A stretch of 64,000 bases of DNA from Rhabdobacter roseus (GTDB taxonomy: Bacteria; Bacteroidota; Bacteroidia; Cytophagales; Spirosomataceae), in contig NZ_JACHGF010000004.1 of NCBI RefSeq assembly GCF_014202275.1, positions 22,928-86,927 on the forward strand. The letters run 5' to 3'. A program made the translations under genes and the position numbers. Positions 9,156 through 16,407 of this stretch are shown piece after piece (position 1 is the stretch's first letter; each line of letters begins with the position of its first letter). Below the pieces are notes generated by a model that saw nothing but the letters and a program-made list of their open reading frames with translations, was not told the origin of the DNA and searched no databases.

Positions 9156-10021
9156 TGCGTTTCCGGTCTTTTATTCCTTCCTCAAGTACCCTTTTGTCTT
9201 GGCTCGGCGGACTGCTTGGGTTGCTGGTGCTACCCCTTGCGGGAGCGGGCCAGGACCTGTTCGATTATAGCCATTCGGAGCGCTTTGCCCGGCACCTGCT
9301 GCGGTCGGGGCAGTACCAAATGGCTACCTCCGAACTCGAACGCTTGCTTTTTATGGCTCCGGCCGATAGTACCTTGCCCGTACTTTTATTGAGAGCCTAC
9401 CGTTTGGCGGGCCAACCCGAGCAAGGGATGCGCCGGGCGGGGCAACTTTATCCGGGGCTGTTGGCGATGCCGGAAAAAGCGGCCTGGGAGTACGGCCGGT
9501 TTCTGCTCGAGCAGGAGCAATTTCAGCAGGCAGAAGATTTTTGGCAAAAAAGCCTCCCCGAGCGCTCGCTCGACAAGCGGCTGCTGCTAAGTACCTCCCG
9601 GGCGCTGCGTGATCAGTACGGAGAAGCCCTCCGCCTGCTCGAGCCCCTGGAGGCCAATGAGCACCCACTGGTGATGCCCTACCGGGAGCTGCTGGAGGAG
9701 GCCGTACAACAGCGCACCAAAAGTCCCTGGCTAGCCGGAACGCTGTCTACGCTGGTACCTGCCAGTGGCCGTTTCTACACGCGGGATTGGAAGGATGGCT
9801 TGGTGTCGCTGCTTTTTATGGGTACCACCGCCTGGCAATCCTACCGCGGCTTTCGGGCCAACGGGACCCGTAGTGCCCGGGGCTGGATTTACGGCGGGAT
9901 TTCGTTTGGCTTTTACGTAGGGAATATTTACGGCTCGGTGCGGTCGGCGAAGCAGTACAACGACCGGCAAGTAGGCTACTACCGAACGGCCGTGAAAAAT
10001 GTATTCAATGGCTACTATTAA
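9155..10021 (+). CDS. TPR-containing exported membrane protein (DUF5683-like C-terminus)
   Basis: A 288-residue protein with an N-terminal hydrophobic signal (about residues 14-33), a helical TPR-like region (residues ~40-175: SGQYQMATSELERLL, EQEQFQQAEDFWQKSL), and a C-terminal membrane domain containing the block SGRFYTRDWKDGLVSLLF followed by another hydrophobic segment. The same block (PGMGQFYAGDVKNGLNSLL) occurs in the next gene, which has the same length, so the two are tandem paralogues. The start codon overlaps the yidD stop and the 3' end overlaps the next gene by 14 to 23 bases: a tightly coupled yidD-TPR-TPR cluster. The biochemical role is unknown. Confidence 0.7.
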   Translation: MRFRSFIPSSSTLLSWLGGLLGLLVLPLAGAGQDLFDYSHSERFARHLLRSGQYQMATSELERLLFMAPADSTLPVLLLRAYRLAGQPEQGMRRAGQLYPGLLAMPEKAAWEYGRFLLEQEQFQQAEDFWQKSLPERSLDKRLLLSTSRALRDQYGEALRLLEPLEANEHPLVMPYRELLEEAVQQRTKSPWLAGTLSTLVPASGRFYTRDWKDGLVSLLFMGTTAWQSYRGFRANGTRSARGWIYGGISFGFYVGNIYGSVRSAKQYNDRQVGYYRTAVKNVFNGYY

Positions 10022-10865
10022 AGCAACCCACTGGCTGGGTACTTTGCTGCTGCTGTTTTGGGTAGGTGGAGCGGCCCCGGCCCAAACGATCCGGCAAACC
10101 TACGAGCTCGCCGAGGCCCACTTCGTCCGCGCGGATTACCCGCGGGCCGTGGAGGCCTACCGAAGGGTACTTTTCTTCGATGAGCAGGAAGCTTACGGTC
10201 CGCTTTGCTACCGAAAAATCGCCGACTGCCTCTACTTCACCGAACAGTTCGACGAGGCGGCGCTCTTCTACGACCGGGCCTACTACGTAACGCCCGACGA
10301 TAGCACCCAGGCCCATTTGTTGTTTCAGAAAGCCTCCTGCTATCTGCTCACCCAGAACTACCGCTACGCCCAAATTGAGCTCTTCAACCTACCGGACAGC
10401 CTGCCGGAGGCCCAGGAGAAACGGCGTCAGTTTTACCTGGGTATCTTGTACTTCAGCCTCGAAGAGTACGAAACCTCCGAAGGGTACTTTCAAGCCCTGG
10501 CCCCCGACTCCGCGGCCCGGGAGGCCGTTAGGGCGCTGTTTGTCCGAAACGAGGCCATCACCAGGTTTAACCCGCGCAAGGCCCGCCGCTTGAGTATCTT
10601 CTTGCCAGGGATGGGCCAGTTCTACGCCGGGGACGTCAAGAACGGTCTGAACTCGCTGCTGCTCACCTCGGGGTTGTTCTACTGGGGAGTGCGTTTGCTG
10701 GCTACCGGAAGTACCTTTCCCGATGCCTTCATTACCATCATGCCCTGGTTTCAACGCTACTACGTAGGAGGGTATAAAAAAGCCGAGATCATCGCCACGG
10801 AGCAAAAGCAGAAACGCCGCCACCAGCTCTACAACCAGCTCCTGGATGTCGTAGAGCGCGAGTAA
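10008..10865 (+). CDS. TPR-containing exported membrane protein, paralogue of preceding gene
   Basis: A 285-residue protein with a signal peptide (LGTLLLLFWVGGAAPAQ), three or four TPR-like helical pairs (ELAEAHFVRADYPRAVEAY; DEAALFYDRAYYV; EEYETSEGYFQAL), then the membrane block FLPGMGQFYAGDVKNGL and a second hydrophobic segment, ending in a basic tail. I chose the ATG at 10008; an ATG at 9999 would add only three residues. It overlaps the previous gene, so translation is probably coupled. The shared GxFYxxDxKxGLxSLL block with the preceding protein suggests a recent-to-ancient duplication and possibly a heteromeric complex (inference). Confidence 0.7.
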   Translation: MATIKATHWLGTLLLLFWVGGAAPAQTIRQTYELAEAHFVRADYPRAVEAYRRVLFFDEQEAYGPLCYRKIADCLYFTEQFDEAALFYDRAYYVTPDDSTQAHLLFQKASCYLLTQNYRYAQIELFNLPDSLPEAQEKRRQFYLGILYFSLEEYETSEGYFQALAPDSAAREAVRALFVRNEAITRFNPRKARRLSIFLPGMGQFYAGDVKNGLNSLLLTSGLFYWGVRLLATGSTFPDAFITIMPWFQRYYVGGYKKAEIIATEQKQKRRHQLYNQLLDVVERE

Positions 10866-10951
10866 CGCGCGCGAGCTCGGTGTTTTACTCAACCAGCCCG
10901 TATGATTAGGCGGTGCGAGTGACCGAATAATAAGTACGACCGAAAGGGTTA

Positions 10952-10982
10952 TTTGAAGGCAAAAAATAAACCTATTACTTTG
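10952..10982 (+). promoter_or_regulatory. Probable Bacteroidota-type promoter of the beta-barrel gene
   Basis: TTTG at 10952-10955, a 19-base spacer and TTACTTTG at 10975-10982 match TTTG-N19-TAnnTTTG with one mismatch. The distance to the ATG at 11018 is 35 bases. Confidence 0.55.
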
Positions 10983-11017
10983 CAGGCAGTTATTTATACG
11001 AAACTACTCTGTTAATC

Positions 11018-11527
11018 ATGAAAAAAGTATTATTTACATTCGTTATGACCCTGGCCTTGTTGTCAGCAGGTCAAGTTGCTTTTGCTCAATATGAAAAAGG
11101 GGATAAACTACTCAACGCGGGTATCGGCTTAGGTACCTATGGGGCAGGTGGAATCGGGCTAGGCGGCTCGTTTGAGGTAGGTATCCACGATGCCATTAGC
11201 GTAGGGGGCCTTTTTGGCTACTCCGGACGTAACTATTTTGGTTCTCGCTTTTCAGTGCTCACGTTTGGCGCACGGGGTTCCTACCACTTTAATGAGCTAC
11301 TGAACCTAGGCGATGAAAGGATTGATCTTTATGCGGGTTTAGGGCTGGGCTACCGGAGCATTACCTGGAATTATAGTGGAATTGGCTCGGGAAGTAGCTG
11401 GGGTAGCGGTGTGCTGTTTTTGGGGCATATTGGTGGCCGTTATTACTTCCAACCCAACATTGGTGCCTTTGCCGAAGTAGGTTCGGGCTTTGGTACTTTA
11501 CAAGCGGGGATTACTTTTAAATTCTAA
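11018..11527 (+). CDS. Small outer membrane beta-barrel protein
   Basis: A 169-residue protein with a standard signal peptide (MKKVLFTFVMTLALLSAGQ..., cleavage after AFA) and a Gly/aromatic-rich body of alternating strands ending in FGTLQAGITFKF, a typical terminal beta-strand with C-terminal Phe recognised by the BAM complex. The size suggests an eight-stranded barrel of the OmpW/OprF-N (OMP_b-brl) class. It has its own promoter and terminator and is monocistronic. The specific function is not deducible. Confidence 0.75.
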   Translation: MKKVLFTFVMTLALLSAGQVAFAQYEKGDKLLNAGIGLGTYGAGGIGLGGSFEVGIHDAISVGGLFGYSGRNYFGSRFSVLTFGARGSYHFNELLNLGDERIDLYAGLGLGYRSITWNYSGIGSGSSWGSGVLFLGHIGGRYYFQPNIGAFAEVGSGFGTLQAGITFKF

Positions 11528-11544
11528 GTAAAACCCACCATTCC

Positions 11545-11579
11545 AAAAGAGCGGTACTTTTTTAGAGTACCGCTCTTTT
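11545..11579 (+). terminator. Terminator of the beta-barrel gene
   Basis: A perfect 14-bp stem, AAAAGAGCGGTACT (11545-11558) with AGTACCGCTCTTTT (11566-11579). The left arm contains one copy of the iterated motif GGTACTT (11553-11559). A-tracts and T-tracts on both sides could let it work in both directions. Confidence 0.9.
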
Positions 11580-11587
11580 GCGTTATA

Positions 11588-11712
11588 TCACTTCCCAAAC
11601 TTATCCAGCTGCTTCACCAGTACCTCAACATCTTTGGGGTAGCTGCCACGCGTCGGGGAAACCTTTTCGGCTATTTTTCCCGTTGCCCGGTCGGTCTTGG
11701 TGGCTGTGCTAC
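11588..11712 (-). pseudogene. Remnant of an RluA-type pseudouridine synthase paralogue (internal deletion, no start)
   Basis: On the minus strand this decodes to a short reading frame without a start codon: STATKTDRATGKIAEKV joined to SYPKDVEVLVKQLDKFGK and a TGA stop at 11588-11590. Both halves match the intact synthase 1 kb away (GTAVKIDRAAGKIAET and PYPKDFEVLVKQLDKFGRS), but the ~90 residues that separate them there are missing. The DNA shows the same: 11591-11643 resembles 12601-12653, and 11668-11712 resembles 12938-12985. The deletion kept the frame. Upstream a TAA stop in frame closes the remnant, so it cannot be a functional gene. Confidence 0.8.
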
Positions 11713-11781
11713 TTTTGTTAATTTTCGGTTACATATTGCGTTGCATTAAATAAAAATCAGCTTTGATAGGGCATTTTTTTT

Positions 11782-11816
11782 GCGGCCTGAGTTCCCTAAC
11801 TCAGGCCGCTTTCTTT
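11782..11816 (+). terminator. Orphan rho-independent terminator
   Basis: A perfect 10-bp stem, GCGGCCTGAG (11782-11791) with CTCAGGCCGC (11800-11809), is followed by TTTCTTTA. There is no plus-strand gene between the previous terminator and this one, so it may be left over from a lost gene in this decayed interval. Confidence 0.8.
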
Positions 11817-11868
11817 ATATTTGGCCGTTAAACTATTCATCAACATCTTAAAAAAACCGTTTACTTTC

Positions 11869-12507
11869 ATGAGAAAGCTTACTTTTCTTTTTCTGCTAAC
11901 CGTGGTTTTTGCGTCTTGCCAAAAAAAGACGTACCCCCCGCTGGGCTTTTACCAACCAGAACGTTTTGAGTCTCGCAAAACCCTGATCGACAAAGAAAAT
12001 CAAGGGGTAATTGAGCAAAGTGAGACCGCCCGTACGATGGAAGAACCAGCCTCCCTAACGGCCTCAGTGAAGGAGGAAATGGGGGACCTGGAGGCTAAAC
12101 CGGAAGCGGCGGCAATTCCCGCCGAAGCCGTAAAAGCAGCACCCATGCCGACCAAACAGGTTACCAAAATGTCGCTCAAGCAACGCGTGGTTGCGAAACA
12201 GATGGAGAAAAAAATAGCTAAAGCCAGCGCCTCTCCGGAAAAGCTACAGCAAGCCAAGGAGCAACCTAATACGTTAGCCCTATTGGCCCTTATTTTTGGA
12301 GGACTGGGATTATTACTCTTGCTTTTTAGCGGTGGGGCCTTGGCCTTACTGCTGGGTATTGCCGGTTTGGTACTTGGTTTGATTACGCTTGGCCAAGTAA
12401 ACAAAGGGCAGGCTCCTGCTTCGTCGAAGACGATGGCATTATTGGGTACTATTTTTGGTGGTGTGGTAGCGCTTTTAGGGCTGATCGCCATTGCTAGTAA
12501 TATCTAG
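11869..12507 (+). CDS. Lipoprotein with C-terminal two-helix membrane domain (DUF4190-like)
   Basis: A 212-residue protein. The signal ends in a lipobox (TVVFASC), then a charged Ala/Glu/Lys-rich low-complexity region (residues ~35-130), then two long hydrophobic Gly/Leu/Ala-rich segments separated by GQVNKGQAPASSKT, as in DUF4190-type C-termini found in many Bacteroidota. Translation could in principle begin with a TTG at 11821, but the ATG at 11869 gives a clean lipoprotein signal. The combination of a lipidated N-terminus and a hydrophobic hairpin at the C-terminus would bridge membrane surfaces or place both ends in one membrane; which one is unknown. No function is known. Confidence 0.65.
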   Translation: MRKLTFLFLLTVVFASCQKKTYPPLGFYQPERFESRKTLIDKENQGVIEQSETARTMEEPASLTASVKEEMGDLEAKPEAAAIPAEAVKAAPMPTKQVTKMSLKQRVVAKQMEKKIAKASASPEKLQQAKEQPNTLALLALIFGGLGLLLLLFSGGALALLLGIAGLVLGLITLGQVNKGQAPASSKTMALLGTIFGGVVALLGLIAIASNI

Positions 12508-12542
12508 CCTGTAGAACCATAAAATCGAGATTGCAGATACGA

Positions 12543-12575
12543 AAGAGGAGGTAGCCCGCTGAGCTACCTCCTCTT
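12543..12575. terminator. Shared terminator between convergent genes
   Basis: A perfect 13-bp stem, AAGAGGAGGTAGC (12543-12555) with GCTACCTCCTCTT (12563-12575), lies between the lipoprotein (+) and the pseudouridine synthase (-) and probably serves both. The T-tracts are short on both sides. Confidence 0.75.
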
Positions 12576-12595
12576 GTTAATTGGAAGGCATAGTA

Positions 12596-13321
12596 TTATG
12601 ATCTCCCAAATTTATCCAGCTGCTTCACCAGTACCTCAAAGTCCTTGGGGTAGGGAGCTTCCACCCGCAGGGGACTACCGTCCATCAGAAAGAAGGAAAG
12701 CGAGTGGGCGTGCAAGGCCACGCGCTGAATGAGTGGCTGCTCTTCCGTATCTTTTTTAAGGTTAAACTTTCGTTTGAGGGTCGACAGAAAAATGGGCTCT
12801 CCGCCGTATTGAGGGTCGTTTACGATGGGGGCCTTCAGGCACGAAAGGTGGATGCGGATCTGGTGCATGCGGCCCGTGACGGGGATACATTCGACGAGCG
12901 TGTAGCCCCGGTACACTTTGAGGGTATTAAAGATGGTCTCGGCGATTTTTCCCGCCGCCCGGTCAATCTTCACGGCCGTGCCGTTTTTGAGCGGCAGAAT
13001 GGGCAGGTACACCGAAATACTGTCCAGGTCGTGGATGCCGTGCGCGACGGCGTGGTACCGTTTGGTGACCTCCCGGTGCTCAAACTGCATGGATAAGTGC
13101 CGGTAGGCGGCCGGGTGCTTGGCAAAGGCCAGTACCCCGGACGTCTCTTTATCGAGGCGGTGGGCCGCCTGCGCGTCGGGGAGGTACTCCTTGGCGATGC
13201 GGAGCAGGCTACCGCCCCGGTCGGCGGTACGTTCGTCGAGGGTAGCCAGGTGCGGGGGCTTGCTTACCAGCAAGAAATCGTCGTTTTCAAAAAGAATAAT
13301 ATCCGGGAAATTGATTTTCAT
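12596..13321 (-). CDS. RluA-family RNA pseudouridine synthase
   Basis: A 241-residue enzyme of the RluA/RluC/RluD family that converts uridine to pseudouridine in rRNA or tRNA. The active-site motif is HRLDKETSG with catalytic Asp57; further family blocks are KPPHLATL near the N-terminus, VTKRYHAVAHG, and GRMHQIRIHLSCLKAPIVNDPQYG. No S4 domain is present, so it is the short form resembling RluA/TruC-like enzymes; target specificity cannot be told. A deleted paralogous remnant lies downstream at 11588-11712. Confidence 0.9.
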   Translation of the reverse strand: MKINFPDIILFENDDFLLVSKPPHLATLDERTADRGGSLLRIAKEYLPDAQAAHRLDKETSGVLAFAKHPAAYRHLSMQFEHREVTKRYHAVAHGIHDLDSISVYLPILPLKNGTAVKIDRAAGKIAETIFNTLKVYRGYTLVECIPVTGRMHQIRIHLSCLKAPIVNDPQYGGEPIFLSTLKRKFNLKKDTEEQPLIQRVALHAHSLSFFLMDGSPLRVEAPYPKDFEVLVKQLDKFGRS

Positions 13322-13370
13322 AAAAGCCAGAAACGTGAGGGAAGTAAAAGGTACTTCGTAGTAAATACAA

Positions 13371-13401
13371 AAAAACTTCCGTGTAAAGTTCGGAAGTTTT
13401 T
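13371..13401 (-). terminator. Terminator of the ABC ATPase gene
   Basis: A 10-bp stem, AAAAACTTCC (13371-13380) with GGAAGTTTTT (13392-13401). Read on the minus strand it is followed by a T-rich run, and it lies 40 bases after the ATPase stop. Confidence 0.8.
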
Positions 13402-13441
13402 GGGAGTATCAAAGAATGGGCCCGCCAGCCCAGCGGAAAGG

Positions 13442-14155
13442 CTACTGTATCAAATGACTTACTTTGGTAGGGTTAGGATTAATGGTGTCGGATTCGACCA
13501 GGCCGTCGCGCAGCCGGATGACCCGGTGGGCGTATAGGGCAATGTCTTCCTCGTGCGTTACCATCACGATGGTATTGCCCTTGCTGTGCAGCTGGTCAAA
13601 AAGATCCATGATCTCGTAAGATGTTTTGCTGTCCAGGTTTCCCGTGGGCTCATCGGCCAGCAGGATACTGGGGTCGTTGACTAGTGCCCGGGCTACGGCT
13701 ACGCGCTGGCGCTGCCCGCCCGAGAGCTCGTTGGGTTTGTGTCCGGCCCGGTTTTCGAGGCCTACGTTGCGGAGCGAGAGCATGGCCTTCTCGGTGCGGT
13801 CGGCTTTGTTGAGTCCCGAGTAGATCAGCGGCAGGGCCACGTTTTCCAGCGACGACATCCGGGGTAGCAGGTTGAACGTCTGGAAAACGAAACCAATCTC
13901 CTTGTTGCGGATTTCGGCCAGCTCGCTTTCCGTCATATCACTGACGTCCTTGTTGTTGAGGATGTACCTTCCGGACGTAGGTGTATCCAGGCAGCCAATG
14001 ATGTTCATGAGCGTTGATTTACCCGAGCCCGAAGGCCCCATAAAAGCTACGTACTCGCCTTTGTTCACGGTAATACTCACCGATTTGAGGGCGTCGATGG
14101 TTTCGCTACCCATGATGTAGCGCTTGGATATGTCGTTGGTTTCAATGATTCTCAT
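13442..14155 (-). CDS. ABC transporter ATP-binding protein (MacB/LolD/FtsE type)
   Basis: A 237-residue nucleotide-binding subunit: Walker [10 protein letters not shown] (residues 40-48), Q-loop [13 protein letters not shown], signature [10 protein letters not shown], Walker [13 protein letters not shown], and the switch histidine in VMVTHEED. The [10 protein letters not shown] region and length place it in the MacB/LolD group, which powers lipoprotein release or export of small molecules by mechanotransmission. The cognate FtsX-like permease is not adjacent, so the exact system is undetermined. It is flanked by its own terminator and is likely monocistronic. Confidence 0.9.
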   Translation of the reverse strand: MRIIETNDISKRYIMGSETIDALKSVSITVNKGEYVAFMGPSGSGKSTLMNIIGCLDTPTSGRYILNNKDVSDMTESELAEIRNKEIGFVFQTFNLLPRMSSLENVALPLIYSGLNKADRTEKAMLSLRNVGLENRAGHKPNELSGGQRQRVAVARALVNDPSILLADEPTGNLDSKTSYEIMDLFDQLHSKGNTIVMVTHEEDIALYAHRVIRLRDGLVESDTINPNPTKVSHLIQ

Positions 14156-14221
14156 AGTACCGAAGGGATTTCAAAGATGGTTGGTAATCAAAGGATAGAT
14201 AAATAGTATTTTTGATCGTAA

Positions 14222-14722
14222 TTAAGCCGCTGCTGCTCTCCGTCTTCTCTTGCGGAAGTACTGCCCCACAAAGAGCCCCGTCAGGATCAGCAGGGCAGCC
14301 TGGGGTGAGGTGGTATCAGAGGGGGTAATGCTTCCTTCCTGCGTAAAAAAAGCCCGTAGCTGCTCGTAATGGATCACCTCCGAACTACCCGGCTGATCCA
14401 ACCGGCTGAGGGTCCAGCGGCGCATCAGGAAATTGGAGCGCTTCCAGACGTAGCGCTCCCCCGTGGGTAGTTGCAGCTCGGCCTTTCGGCCGTAACGCAA
14501 CGTGATCTTTCCCAGGGAGCGGCGATGGTTAGCCAGGTCCAGAATGTCCACGGAATTGAAAAGGAATCCTTGGACGTCGAACAGTACGTGGAGCTGATGG
14601 AGCTGAGCCTCCACGTCACGCGCAAACAGCGGACTGTACATACTACCTACTTCCTGGCCGTTCTGCTGGATGGAAAGCCTGCGGTCAAAGGCTCGCTGGG
14701 TCCAGTGAAGATTCTCTTTCAT
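14222..14722 (-). CDS. Small protein of unknown function with C-terminal membrane anchor (paralogue A)
   Basis: A 166-residue protein of unrecognised family. It has a beta-rich N-terminal body (LGKITLRYGRKAELQLP; RYVWKRSNFLMRRWTLSR) and ends with a hydrophobic segment (AALLILTGLFVGQYF) followed by the basic cluster RKRRRR, so the bulk should be cytoplasmic or membrane-associated. It shares organisation with the gene at 15873-16373: same length, comparable LGxIxxRY and SRWT blocks, and a C-terminal segment ending YFRKRR/YFRRR. The start overlaps the stop of the serine hydrolase gene by 4 bases, so it is translationally coupled to it. Confidence 0.6.
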   Translation of the reverse strand: MKENLHWTQRAFDRRLSIQQNGQEVGSMYSPLFARDVEAQLHQLHVLFDVQGFLFNSVDILDLANHRRSLGKITLRYGRKAELQLPTGERYVWKRSNFLMRRWTLSRLDQPGSSEVIHYEQLRAFFTQEGSITPSDTTSPQAALLILTGLFVGQYFRKRRRRAAAA

Positions 14723-15822
14723 TTTTCTTTACGATCTAAAGTGGCCAAAATTTCCTGTCGCTCGGCGGGGGTACCTGAAAGTACCTTCAGCTGAAAAGCC
14801 GTGAGCTGGGCCTGTAGCAGGGTACTTTCCACGGGGGTGAGGTCGTCGAAGAAAAACACCAGCTGCGTGCGGTTGCCGGCCTTGTCGGTAGCGTAGAGGG
14901 CGTAGGTGAGCACAAAAGCCGTGGAGCCTCCCTTGGCACCCAGGTGCAGGTACTTTTGGCGGTTGCTGTCAAAGGCTTCCATGGGCCATTCCAGGATACT
15001 CTCCAGCACGGCCTGCGTTTTTTCGTCAAAGTAGGTGCGGCTCTGGATTTTCTGCATGAGCTCGGCGTACTGGCGGGCGGTACTTCCGGGCAGACGGTCG
15101 GACCAGACGCGCTGCACCGGCAGGCTGACGTGCGCCATCGTGAATCGCTGCTTGATGGTCGTGTCTACCTGTAAGGTATCAAAGTACCCCTGCGCTCGCT
15201 CAAGGTACAGGCGCATGGGCATCAGCGACAGTCCTTTGGCGGACCGTTCGTCAGAAGCCACGTACAGCGCCGACACGAAGGGGTAGAGCGAGTCGTGCTG
15301 CGTAAAGCCCAGGGCCGACAGGTTGGCGTTGATGGCGGGTAGGCCCAGCCGTGCCATCAGGTACTCGGTGTTGGCGTTGCTGCTAAAGCGAATCATGCCT
15401 TTGGCTACGTCAAGTAGCGATACCTGGTTATTCCGAATCCGGTTGTTCTCCCGCAGGTACTTCAACCAGTTCGGGTGCGCGTTGCCGTCGGTACCAGCCA
15501 GGTAAAACCGGGCAGGTTCGTTTAAAGGTACCTGCTGCGTGGGGTCGAGCTTACCGGCAGCGACCTGCTGCGCAAACTCAATGGCAATGATGGTTTTGAC
15601 GGTACTGGCCAGCGGCATTTTCCGGTCCGGATTCCACGCTGCCATCAGGCTGTCGTTCCGCACCCAATACAGCGCCGACTTCGTTGGGTTTTTCTGGATA
15701 AAATCCGCCACAAAGTCGCCCTCTACGTTGAAGTACTTGAAGTAGGCGTAAACCGCCACCCCGCCCAAAAGCAGCACCAACGCGCCTACAACAATGCCGA
15801 TGATTTTAAGTATTTTCACCAT
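14719..15822 (-). CDS. Membrane-anchored serine beta-lactamase-like hydrolase (class A fold)
   Basis: A 367-residue protein with one N-terminal membrane segment (IIGIVVGALVLLLGGVAVY) and an extracytoplasmic domain with the three serine beta-lactamase/PBP motifs: SxxK as STVK (Ser73, Lys76), SxN-like within RFSSNANTEYLM, and KGG in LGAKGGSTA. It lacks the Glu-rich omega loop signature of true class A penicillinases, so resistance function is doubtful; a D,D-peptidase or esterase activity on envelope substrates is as likely. I chose the ATG at 15822; the longer frame adds a non-conserved N-terminus. It lies between two related small membrane proteins and may act with them. Confidence 0.8.
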   Translation of the reverse strand: MVKILKIIGIVVGALVLLLGGVAVYAYFKYFNVEGDFVADFIQKNPTKSALYWVRNDSLMAAWNPDRKMPLASTVKTIIAIEFAQQVAAGKLDPTQQVPLNEPARFYLAGTDGNAHPNWLKYLRENNRIRNNQVSLLDVAKGMIRFSSNANTEYLMARLGLPAINANLSALGFTQHDSLYPFVSALYVASDERSAKGLSLMPMRLYLERAQGYFDTLQVDTTIKQRFTMAHVSLPVQRVWSDRLPGSTARQYAELMQKIQSRTYFDEKTQAVLESILEWPMEAFDSNRQKYLHLGAKGGSTAFVLTYALYATDKAGNRTQLVFFFDDLTPVESTLLQAQLTAFQLKVLSGTPAERQEILATLDRKEK

Positions 15823-15872
15823 GAAGCCTTTCCTGGAAACAGCGTAGGGGTTTATATAGCCCCAAGTGATCT

Positions 15873-16373
15873 TTATAATAACAAACCCAACCAAGGTACC
15901 ATACAAAGTACAATTATGGCCAGCCAAAGGCGCCGCCGGAAGTAGCTACGCACGTACAGCCCCGAAAGTACCACGGCCGGAGGCAGGTACTCGTAGTCGA
16001 TGGTTCCGGTACCGCCCCGCGTCCAGCCCCGGCCCGCCTCGTACGTAGCGACTTCGTCGGCCTGGGTTACGGTCCAGCGGCTCTGACTCCACGGCTGGTA
16101 CTGCCACTGGTACGTTTCGTCTTCGTAGCGTATGGAAGCCGCGTAGGGAAAGTACCTGAACGCAATCGTACCCAATACCTTTTTTCCTTCAATATCCAAA
16201 ATCCGGACGGTACGCTTCCCCCAGCCCGACGCCTCAAAGCGTAGCAGGTAGCCGTGGTATTCGCCGTAGGCGTTGTTGTTGAAAAAATTCTTCTTCAGCA
16301 AGCCTACGATTAGTTTCTCCCGAAGGAGGCGGTATTCCTGATCCAGGCCGAAGCTTTGCCAGCGTACGTTCAT
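15873..16373 (-). CDS. Small protein of unknown function with C-terminal membrane anchor (paralogue B)
   Basis: A 166-residue protein resembling the one at 14222-14722. It has a beta-rich body (VLGTIAFRYFPYAASIRY; QWQYQPWSQSRWTVTQ), then a hydrophobic segment (PPAVVLSGLYVRSYF), a basic turn RRRLW, and here a second hydrophobic segment at the very C-terminus. A TTG start at 16397 would add eight residues; I prefer the ATG at 16373. It lies 50 bases upstream of the serine hydrolase gene and 34 bases downstream of the TPR gene, all on the minus strand, so one operon is likely. Function unknown. Confidence 0.6.
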   Translation of the reverse strand: MNVRWQSFGLDQEYRLLREKLIVGLLKKNFFNNNAYGEYHGYLLRFEASGWGKRTVRILDIEGKKVLGTIAFRYFPYAASIRYEDETYQWQYQPWSQSRWTVTQADEVATYEAGRGWTRGGTGTIDYEYLPPAVVLSGLYVRSYFRRRLWLAIIVLCMVPWLGLLL

Positions 16374-16407
16374 GAGCACAAACCAGGTTAAGTTCAAAAA
16401 TAAACAA

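Noticed and set aside
14719-15822. Calling the serine hydrolase an antibiotic-resistance beta-lactamase
   Set aside because: SxxK and KGG motifs are present but the class A omega-loop glutamate region is not recognisable, and the protein is membrane-anchored among genes of unknown envelope function.
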